The notes under the pieces are model-generated. The model saw only the letters and a program-made list of their open reading frames with translations, searched no databases and was not told where the DNA came from. Positions 7,712 through 13,786 of a DNA stretch of 13,786 nucleotides are shown one piece after another (the stretch's first letter is position 1; each line of letters opens with the position of its first letter). Origin of the DNA: JAFGSZ01 sp964492185 (GTDB lineage: Bacteria > Bacteroidota > Bacteroidia > Bacteroidales > UBA10428); NCBI GenBank assembly GCA_964492185.1, contig CAZBJH010000096.1, positions 1-13,786 on the forward strand. The letters are read 5' to 3'. The position numbers were made by a program, and so were the translations under genes.

Positions 7712-10700
7712 ATGAGATCCTTAAACCCTGTAATAAACCTTAAACACCTTTTTTTATTCTTTCTTGTTCCTGTATCCGGTCAGCTTGCAGCACAAAATTA
7801 TACCTTTAAGAGCTATGGAATCCAGGAAGGTATTTGCCATCCATTTGTATATACCATTAATCAGGATAAAAACGGATTTCTCTGGCTGGGAACCGGTGAA
7901 GGATTATGTAAATTCGACGGCTTTGATTTTTATTCTGTAAGTCCGAATGATTCAGTCAGAAGTGTTGTTGTTAATATAAGTCACAGGGATCAAAACAATA
8001 ATCTGTGGTTTGGCCATAGTAACGGGCTTATTTCCGTTTATGACGGAGAAGATTTCAGGATTGTTGAGGTACAGGATGAGATAAAAAGTGCAATTACCGG
8101 GATAACCGGGCTGAATGATAAGCAGATGCTTATAGCAACACAGAATGACGGTATTCTGATTATTGAGGGTAACAAAGAGAAAGGCAGGCTGACCAATAAT
8201 TTAACCGGTAAGTTATTAACGGGAATTGAGGTTTATAATGACCATCTGTTGATCGGTAGCCAGGAAGGCTTAATGATCTGTTCACTTCCCGATGAATCTT
8301 TATCGATTGATCAAATTCATCAGCCCGGGGAATTGGAATACATAAAAATAAACGATATCCGGCAAGCCTCAGACGGAAATGGATGCTGGATAGTCGCAGA
8401 TGATGAAGGTATCTACAGCTTAAAGTTAACATCCGGCAATTATAAACTTGTCAGGACAGGGGAAGAACTGTTAAACGATAATGAAAATATTCTGAATATA
8501 TTTGAAGACAACCGGTCAAACCTTTGGTTAAGTACACGTATGAACGGGGTTATCTGTTGGCATAAAGATATTCAATCCGGGAATTATACTGATATTATCA
8601 GGTATAATAAAGAAAACGGTTTAGGCTTTAATTTTGTCCGTCAGGTATTTGAAGACCGGGAAGGTAATATCTGGATATCTACTTATGGTGCCGGTCTGGC
8701 ACAATTGCTTGATCAGGCTTTTGTTTTTTATAATTATACGGCGGAATCCACGGGGAATAATATGCTTTCGGTTACGGGCAATGATAATTTTGTCTGGCTT
8801 GGCGGGGAGACCGGTATGTTGAAAACATCATTCACAAACGGTACTGTAAATGAATCATACGGAACAGGTTCCGGATTGCCCGATGATGCGGTTACGGCAT
8901 TGTTTTATGATGAAGCAAATGATGTTGTCTGGATTGGTACGGAGAATAGCGGGGTGTATAAACAGGATGTTGAAACAGGCCGGATAAGGGCTTACTTCAG
9001 GGCAGGTAATTCGCTGGGTAATGCTGTTAACAGTATTAGCGGGGATGGCGAAAATATATACATGGCCACAAAGGATGGAATATATATAATCAATACAAAG
9101 GAAAATAAGAGGTATCATTATACCACGAATGACGGATTACCCCATAACAATATTCACCAGGTTTTTCTTGATTCGGAAAACCGGCTTTTATTTGCAACAC
9201 ATTCAAGCACGCTATATGAAATAAATGAGATCGGGGAGGTGAATGAGTATCTTCCTACCGGGGAAATAGAACTTGAGTTCACATCGCTGGCACAGGACAA
9301 TAATAGTAATATCTGGGCAGCAAGCTATGGAGAAGGTATTTTTTGTTTCACGGGAGATTCGGTAAGAAAGATAACCACAAATAACGGGTTGAAATCCAAC
9401 TATTGTTACAGTATTATTTTTGATGGCAGGAATAGTATTTGGGTGGGTCACAGGCTTGGGATCAGCCGGGTGGATATAAAGGATTTTTCAGTTAAAGAAT
9501 ATGATGTGGATCTTGGAATTACCGGTGATTGCAATTATAATTCCGTATTCATGGATAATACGGGTATTTTGTATTTTGGCACAACAGACGGGTTAATACG
9601 TTATAATCATTATAAAGACAAATCAGACAGTATACCGCCAAAAACCAATATCACAGGTGTGATCATTTCTGATCGTTCATATCTGCCTGATAGTGAAATT
9701 ATTCTTCCCTATGATGCCTATAAGCTTCGTATTGAATATATTGGATTGAATTACCGTAATCCCGATAAAGTAAAATATCAATATAAACTTGAAGGATATG
9801 ATCTTGACTGGTCTGAGATAACTGATCTTGATTACGTGGTTTATCCCAGGGTGGAAGATGGAGATTATACATTCAGGGTCAGATCTTTTAATGAAGAAGG
9901 TATGGCTGAGGAAACACCGGCTGAGTTCAGGCTCAGGGTTAAGCTGCCGTTCTGGAAGACATGGTGGTTTATCTCCCTTAGTGTTTTATTTTTGATAGTT
10001 CTGATATTCACCATTATCAAGGTCAGGGAAAGGAAACAAAAGCAGCTGCAGGAATACCTTGAAAGAAAGCTTGATGAACGCACACGTGAGGTGGTGGAAC
10101 AAAAGGAAGAGATCGAGATCAAAAACAGGGATATTACAGACAGCATAAACTATGCACAACGTATACAGGCCAGCATTTTACCATCCATCAAAAAGCTTCA
10201 TAAGAATTTCTCCGGCTCGTTTGTATTTTACCAGCCCCGGGATATTGTAAGCGGCGATTTTTACTGGTTCGATAATGTTTCCGAAAATAAATTTGTTATT
10301 GTTTGTGCTGATTCCACCGGCCATGGCGTACCCGGTGCATTTATGTCAATGATAGGAACAACATTGATCAAGGATATTGCCATTCGCGGAGATGTTCAAT
10401 CGCCCAGTGCGATATTGCAGCGGCTGGACATGGAATTGCGTACCACGTTAAATCAAAATGTGGAAGAGGAAAGGTCGAATGACGGCATGGATATTATTGT
10501 TTGTGAGATTGATACGAGAACTAATTATATGAGGTTTGCATCTGCTATGCGGCCTATGATTGTTTACCGTAACGGTGAACAAATGTATATCAAAGGTAGC
10601 AGAAGCTCGGTAGGAGGCCATTATGAAAAGGAGGATAAGGATTTCAAAGATGCCGGACTGCAACTTAGTAAGGGAGATATCCTGTATATGTTTTCTGATG

Positions 10701-10888
10701 GTTATCCCGATCAGTTTGGAGGCCCCATGGGAAAGAAATTTAAAATGGTACGTTTAAAAAATTTACTGGCAGACATTAACCAAAAGCCAATGGAGGAGCA
10801 ATTCAGCTTTGTGAAAAGCACTTTTAACCTTTGGAAAGAAGATAATGAACAGGTGGATGATGTTTTGTTTATGGGTATTAAGTTGTAA
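7712..10888 (+). CDS. Periplasmic propeller sensor with cytoplasmic SpoIIE-type phosphatase
   Basis: This is a 1058-residue single-pass signalling protein. Signal peptide: residues 1-28 (ending LAAQ). Residues about 30-650 form a two-component-regulator propeller with many Reg_prop blades centred on W58, W99, W272, W321, W362, W407, W535 and W577. A Y_Y_Y domain follows (about 675-740, KYQYKLEGYDLDW and GDYTFRVRS), then one transmembrane helix (about 751-771), a charged coiled coil (about 772-830) and a SpoIIE/PP2C-type serine phosphatase (about 835-1058). The metal-binding aspartates are present: D849 (SGDFYW), D867 (ADSTGHG), D996 (SDGYPD) and D1049/D1050 (VDDV), so it should be active. The family normally dephosphorylates STAS-type anti-anti-sigma proteins or similar regulators; no such target gene is in this window. 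The usual histidine kinase and regulator of propeller proteins are replaced by the phosphatase. Confidence 0.93.
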   Translation: MRSLNPVINLKHLFLFFLVPVSGQLAAQNYTFKSYGIQEGICHPFVYTINQDKNGFLWLGTGEGLCKFDGFDFYSVSPNDSVRSVVVNISHRDQNNNLWFGHSNGLISVYDGEDFRIVEVQDEIKSAITGITGLNDKQMLIATQNDGILIIEGNKEKGRLTNNLTGKLLTGIEVYNDHLLIGSQEGLMICSLPDESLSIDQIHQPGELEYIKINDIRQASDGNGCWIVADDEGIYSLKLTSGNYKLVRTGEELLNDNENILNIFEDNRSNLWLSTRMNGVICWHKDIQSGNYTDIIRYNKENGLGFNFVRQVFEDREGNIWISTYGAGLAQLLDQAFVFYNYTAESTGNNMLSVTGNDNFVWLGGETGMLKTSFTNGTVNESYGTGSGLPDDAVTALFYDEANDVVWIGTENSGVYKQDVETGRIRAYFRAGNSLGNAVNSISGDGENIYMATKDGIYIINTKENKRYHYTTNDGLPHNNIHQVFLDSENRLLFATHSSTLYEINEIGEVNEYLPTGEIELEFTSLAQDNNSNIWAASYGEGIFCFTGDSVRKITTNNGLKSNYCYSIIFDGRNSIWVGHRLGISRVDIKDFSVKEYDVDLGITGDCNYNSVFMDNTGILYFGTTDGLIRYNHYKDKSDSIPPKTNITGVIISDRSYLPDSEIILPYDAYKLRIEYIGLNYRNPDKVKYQYKLEGYDLDWSEITDLDYVVYPRVEDGDYTFRVRSFNEEGMAEETPAEFRLRVKLPFWKTWWFISLSVLFLIVLIFTIIKVRERKQKQLQEYLERKLDERTREVVEQKEEIEIKNRDITDSINYAQRIQASILPSIKKLHKNFSGSFVFYQPRDIVSGDFYWFDNVSENKFVIVCADSTGHGVPGAFMSMIGTTLIKDIAIRGDVQSPSAILQRLDMELRTTLNQNVEEERSNDGMDIIVCEIDTRTNYMRFASAMRPMIVYRNGEQMYIKGSRSSVGGHYEKEDKDFKDAGLQLSKGDILYMFSDGYPDQFGGPMGKKFKMVRLKNLLADINQKPMEEQFSFVKSTFNLWKEDNEQVDDVLFMGIKL

Positions 10889-10922
10889 ATCAGATATTCG
10901 TACGGTTCTTATTCCACAAATA

Positions 10923-10970
10923 GTTTAATTGTTTAATCGGCTAATCGTTTAATTGTTTAATCGGCTAATC
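10923..10970. repeat. 24-bp tandem repeat, copies before the assembly gap
   Basis: Two exact copies of a 24-bp unit built from octamers GTTTAATT, GTTTAATC and GGCTAATC. The N run begins exactly at the unit boundary, as expected when an assembler cannot resolve an identical tandem array. Confidence 0.9.
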
Positions 10971-11070
10971 NNNNNNNNNNNNNNNNNNNNNNNNNNNNNN
11001 NNNNNNNNNNNNNNNNNNNNNNNNNNNNNNNNNNNNNNNNNNNNNNNNNNNNNNNNNNNNNNNNNNNNNN
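10971..11070. other. Assembly gap (100 N)
   Basis: Exactly 100 N bases, a conventional placeholder for a gap of unknown or estimated size. Identical 24-bp units flank it in the same phase, so the missing DNA probably includes further repeat copies. Additional sequence cannot be excluded. Confidence 0.95.
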
Positions 11071-11214
11071 GTTTAATTGTTTAATCGGCTAATCGTTTAA
11101 TTGTTTAATCGGCTAATCGTTTAATTGTTTAATCGGCTAATCGGTTCAACGATTCAACAGTTCAACGATTCAACGATTCAACAGTTCAACGATTCAACAG
11201 TTCAACGATTCAAC
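11071..11214. repeat. Octamer-phased tandem repeat, right copy
   Basis: Three exact 24-bp units (11071-11142: GTTTAATT, GTTTAATC, GGCTAATC) run without a phase break into nine octamers of the type GGTTCAAC, GATTCAAC and AGTTCAAC (11143-11214). The array is 18 octamers long on this side of the gap. It sits between the 3' ends of two convergent genes and, with the gap, fills most of the 342-nt space 10889-11230. No gene, hairpin terminator or transposase is seen there. The same motif order occurs at 1-64. Confidence 0.92.
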
Positions 11215-11230
11215 ATTTTCAATTAAAGTG

Positions 11231-12055
11231 TCAACGGAAGGCATTCATCTTCAGCATTGATATTTCCTTATCATTAAGAAAACGCCATTTGCCCCGCGGA
11301 ACCCCCTTTTTTGTTAATCCGGCGAAATATACCCTGTCAAGTTTCACAACCTTGTAACCGAGGTGTTCAAATATCCTCTTCACGATACGGTTGCGGCCGG
11401 AATGGATCTCAAGGCCTACTTGTTTTTTGTCTGAAGGATCAACATAGCTTACAGTATCGACTTTAATAAAACCGTCCTCCAGCTCTATGCCGGTGCTGAT
11501 TTTTCCCATGTCGGAGATGCTTATCGTTTTATCGAGAAATACATGGTATACCTTCATCTTATTAAATTTAGGATGAGTGATCCTCCTTGTAAGCTCACCG
11601 TCGTTTGTTAGCAACAATACTCCGGTCGTGTTTCTGTCAAGCCTACCTACGGGATATATCCTTTCTGCAGTTGCATTACTGACCAGATCCATCACGGTTT
11701 TTTTTGCATGTGGATCCTCAACTGTTGTAATATAATCCTTTGGCTTATTCATAAGGATATAAACTTTCTTTTCCTGTTTCAGAAGCTTACCCTTATAATA
11801 TACCGCATCCTTAGGACTGATCTTTGTTCCGGGTTCGTTAACGGGTTTTTTATTTACCGATATCAGCCCTGCTGAAATATATTCATCAGCCTGACGGCGT
11901 GAACATAATCCCGTACCCGCGATGTACTTATTTAATCGTATCTTTTCATCAGGATCATAATTATTATTCTTTCTGTCATTTTTGTCCTGTTGATCTTGCC
12001 GGGTGGTTTTAACCTTCCCGGCATGCTTCCGGACCGGATTATTATTATTTTGCAT
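11231..12055 (-). CDS. RsuA/RluB-family rRNA pseudouridine synthase
   Basis: The enzyme isomerises a specific uridine to pseudouridine in ribosomal RNA during ribosome maturation in the cytoplasm. Residues 1-37 are a low-complexity N/K/D/Q-rich extension, often seen in Bacteroidota homologues. Residues about 38-85 form an S4 RNA-binding domain (IRLNKYIAGTGLCSRRQADEYI). Residues about 97-265 are the catalytic domain: MNKPKDYITT, GRLDRNTTGVLLLTNDGEL with catalytic Asp140, and GRNRIVKRIFEHLGY. The GRNR-I-V/R-R pattern and S4 domain place it in the RsuA/RluB/RluE/RluF family. RluB (23S rRNA) is the likeliest assignment, but 16S RsuA activity cannot be excluded by eye. The gene is convergent with the phosphatase gene and divergent from the mutase gene, so it appears monocistronic. 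Confidence 0.93.
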   Translation of the reverse strand: MQNNNNPVRKHAGKVKTTRQDQQDKNDRKNNNYDPDEKIRLNKYIAGTGLCSRRQADEYISAGLISVNKKPVNEPGTKISPKDAVYYKGKLLKQEKKVYILMNKPKDYITTVEDPHAKKTVMDLVSNATAERIYPVGRLDRNTTGVLLLTNDGELTRRITHPKFNKMKVYHVFLDKTISISDMGKISTGIELEDGFIKVDTVSYVDPSDKKQVGLEIHSGRNRIVKRIFEHLGYKVVKLDRVYFAGLTKKGVPRGKWRFLNDKEISMLKMNAFR

Positions 12056-12166
12056 TTTATTTATATCTTGGTATTTTTTTTATAATCGCGCAAGTATTTC
12101 ACAGTTTAGGTGTCAATTATAGTAGTTGGCAAAAATACAAAAGTCCCACTTATTTATTAGTTTTTT
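12056..12166. promoter_or_regulatory. Divergent promoter region
   Basis: This 111-nt AT-rich space separates the two divergent starts, so promoters for both genes are expected. On the minus strand, 12130-12137 reads TATTTTTG, matching the Bacteroidota -7 consensus TAnnTTTG and leaving a leader of roughly 70 nt for the pseudouridine synthase. No -33 TTTG is evident at the usual distance. No convincing plus-strand box was found: TAGTTTTT abuts the mutase start too closely. Confidence 0.35.
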
Positions 12167-13564
12167 ATGGCATTAATAAAATCAATCTCCGGAATCCGGG
12201 GTACTATAGGCGGTAATTCCGGAGATAACCTTACACCCGTGGATATTATCCGATTTTCTTCTGCATTCGGACAATGGATAAGGCAAAACAATCCGGGTGA
12301 CAATAGAAAATCAATTGTCCTTGGCCGTGATGCAAGGATCTCGGGAGAAATGGTCAGAACGCTGGTTGCCGGCACGTTAACCGGTCTGGGTATTGACGTC
12401 ATTGATTGCGGATTATGTACCACGCCGGGAGTTGAAATTGCTGTTACCGATTTGGAAGCTGACGGGGGGATAATTATCACGGCAAGTCATAACCCCGGCC
12501 AGTGGAATGCTTTAAAACTGTTAAATAATAAAGGGGAGTTTATCTCCGCGGGGGATGGACAGGAATTACTGGAACTGGCAGATAAGGGGGATTTTCATTA
12601 TGCTGATATTTATAAGCTCGGACAGGTCAGGTTTGCGGATAATATTAATAAAATTCACATAAATAAGATATCCGGCCTTGAACTGGTGGATATACCGGCA
12701 ATAAAGAAGGCCGGATTCAAAGTAGTAATAGATTGTGTGAATTCAGTCGGCGGTGTAGTAATCCCTGAACTTCTGAGAACACTGGGTGTTGATAAGATTG
12801 TGGAATTGAACTGTGATCCTACAGGTATGTTTTCTCATAATCCCGAACCCCTGCCTGCTAATCTGACCGAAATATCGGATAAGATCAAAGAAGTGAAAGG
12901 CAGTGTGGGTTTTGTCGTTGATCCGGATGTTGACCGCCTGGCAATTGTTAATGAAGACGGTTCAATGTTTGGGGAGGAATATACCCTGGTTGCTGTTGCT
13001 GATTATATCCTTCAGCACACGCCAGGGAACACTGTTTCAAATATGTCTTCCACGATGGCATTACGTGAAATAACTGAGAAATACGGGGGTAACCATTCTT
13101 CTTCGGCTGTTGGAGAAGTTAATGTTGTTAGCAGGATGAAGGAAACAAATGCTGTTATCGGTGGTGAAGGGAATGGAGGCGTTATTTACCCCCCGTTGCA
13201 TTACGGAAGAGATGCCCTGGCAGGCATTGCCCTTTTCCTGTCCTTGCTGGCCCGCAGCGGAAAAAAATGCTCCGGCCTGAGGGCCGGATATCCTGATTAT
13301 GTGATATCCAAAAACAAGATCACGCTGACGCCTGAAATTAATGTCGACAACATTCTTGAGATGATAAAAGAAAGATATAACAGGTATGACATAAACACGG
13401 AGGATGGAGTAAAGATAATACTGGACGATGAATGGATCCATTTGCGAAAATCAAACACCGAACCTATAATCAGGATCTATTCTGAAAGCAGGACAAAAGA
13501 AAAAGCCGATAAGTTGGCCAAAAAGATTATGGATGAGATTATCTCATCGGTCAGTAATAAATAG
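12167..13564 (+). CDS. glmM: Phosphoglucosamine mutase-like phosphohexomutase
   Basis: Member of the alpha-D-phosphohexomutase superfamily. GlmM converts glucosamine-6-phosphate to glucosamine-1-phosphate on the way to UDP-GlcNAc for peptidoglycan and lipopolysaccharide. The 465-residue length fits the family. All four domain signatures are visible: SGIRGT (8-13) at the start; the phosphoserine loop TASHNP with Ser107; the magnesium loop DPDVDR with Asp252, Asp254 and Asp256; the sugar-recognition loop GGEGNGGV (332-339); and the C-terminal phosphate-binding loop RKSNTEP (427-433). The GEGNGG loop differs from the GEQSGH of classical Gram-negative GlmM and is usual in Bacteroidota and archaeal-type homologues; phosphomannomutase or phosphoglucomutase activity is therefore possible. 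The start gives SGIRGT in its expected place. The stop codon lies in the first bases of a palindromic repeat. Confidence 0.9.
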   Translation: MALIKSISGIRGTIGGNSGDNLTPVDIIRFSSAFGQWIRQNNPGDNRKSIVLGRDARISGEMVRTLVAGTLTGLGIDVIDCGLCTTPGVEIAVTDLEADGGIIITASHNPGQWNALKLLNNKGEFISAGDGQELLELADKGDFHYADIYKLGQVRFADNINKIHINKISGLELVDIPAIKKAGFKVVIDCVNSVGGVVIPELLRTLGVDKIVELNCDPTGMFSHNPEPLPANLTEISDKIKEVKGSVGFVVDPDVDRLAIVNEDGSMFGEEYTLVAVADYILQHTPGNTVSNMSSTMALREITEKYGGNHSSSAVGEVNVVSRMKETNAVIGGEGNGGVIYPPLHYGRDALAGIALFLSLLARSGKKCSGLRAGYPDYVISKNKITLTPEINVDNILEMIKERYNRYDINTEDGVKIILDDEWIHLRKSNTEPIIRIYSESRTKEKADKLAKKIMDEIISSVSNK

Positions 13565-13684
13565 TGTCTGTTCATAATGTCTGATATCCGCGTTGCTGCC
13601 AAAATTTTAAATCCTCGAATACCTTAGTATACCGCGGTTTAAAATTTTCGCGCGCCTTGATCTCGAACATTCTGAACAAACACT
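13563..13684. repeat. 122-bp imperfect palindromic element (MITE/REP-like)
   Basis: The ends are inverted repeats: the first 18 bases, AGTGTCTGTTCATAATGT, match the reverse complement of the last 18, AGTGTTTGTTCAGAATGT, at 16 positions. An inner inverted repeat, AAAATTTTAAA, sits 38 nt from the left end and 36 nt from the right end. Nothing in it looks coding. A partial second copy in opposite orientation lies at 13750-13786, which shows it is a repeated unit. It begins within the mutase stop codon TAG. It could be a non-autonomous mobile element, a REP-like sequence or a strong bidirectional transcription hairpin. Confidence 0.75.
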
Positions 13685-13690
13685 ACGATT

Positions 13691-13724
13691 TTATTGACAA
13701 ACTCTAAATAGAGTCTGTCTATAA
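13691..13724. repeat. Hairpin, 15-bp arms
   Basis: TTATTGACAAACTCT (13691-13705) pairs with AGAGTCTGTCTATAA (13710-13724) at 13 of 15 positions around the loop AAAT. The right arm and its flank (GTCTGTCTATAAAGT) resemble the end of the neighbouring palindromic element (GTCTGTTCATAATGT), so the two may be related repeat ends. No T-run follows, so it is not called a terminator. Confidence 0.6.
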
Positions 13725-13749
13725 AGTAGTAAAAATGTTTAACCGTACA

Positions 13750-13786
13750 TGTGTCTGTTCAGAAGGTTCCATTTGCAAGGCTCGCG
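13750..13786. repeat. Partial second copy of the palindromic element, inverted
   Basis: These last 37 bases align with the reverse complement of the right end of the 122-bp element: GTGT, TGTTCAGAA, GTTC, CAAGG and CGCG blocks match in order, roughly three quarters of positions, with one 1-nt gap. The window ends inside it, so its length is unknown. Confidence 0.65.

Noticed and set aside
10923..11214. CRISPR array
   Set aside because: Units are contiguous 8- and 24-bp repeats with no unique spacers, and no cas gene is present.
13691..13724. Rho-independent terminator for the mutase gene
   Set aside because: No T-run follows on either strand, and the stem is AT-rich with two mismatches.

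Overview
The window looks like chromosomal DNA from a member of the Bacteroidota, probably a Bacteroidales or Marinilabiliales-like environmental lineage. This rests on a type IX secretion (T9SS) type B sorting domain, a PorP/SprF protein, a periplasmic two-component-type propeller fused to a cytoplasmic phosphatase, AT-rich start regions without Shine-Dalgarno sequences, and TAnnTTTG-like promoter elements. Species level cannot be read from the sequence. A run of 100 N and repeats at both window ends suggest a draft or metagenomic scaffold whose breaks fall in repeats.

Region 1 (1-188) is non-coding and opens inside an octamer-phased tandem repeat. Region 2 (189-10888) holds five plus-strand genes with short gaps: a 1371-residue secreted T9SS protein, its probable PorP/SprF partner, a PD40/PKD periplasmic protein, a secreted protein of unknown family, and a 1058-residue propeller/SpoIIE membrane phosphatase. 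Region 3 (10889-11230) is a convergent intergenic space filled by a larger copy of the octamer array, interrupted by the N gap. Region 4 (11231-13564) holds two housekeeping genes in divergent orientation: an RsuA/RluB-type pseudouridine synthase (minus) and a phosphoglucosamine mutase-like enzyme (plus). Region 5 (13565-13786) is non-coding and holds a 122-bp palindromic element, a separate hairpin, and the start of a second, inverted copy of the palindromic element.

The first three genes form a recognisable T9SS module: a large repeat-bearing surface protein, an outer-membrane protein of the family that handles SprB-like substrates, and a periplasmic beta-propeller protein. The next two (an unknown secreted protein and a transmembrane phosphatase with a periplasmic sensor) lie directly downstream on the same strand. 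They may form one unit in which an envelope signal is relayed inward by dephosphorylation, but that link is inference from gene order alone. The least explained parts are the unknown secreted protein at 6726-7697, the 8-bp-register repeat arrays flanking the five-gene cluster in the same orientation, and the palindromic element abutting the mutase stop codon. No RNA gene, CRISPR array or intact transposase was seen.
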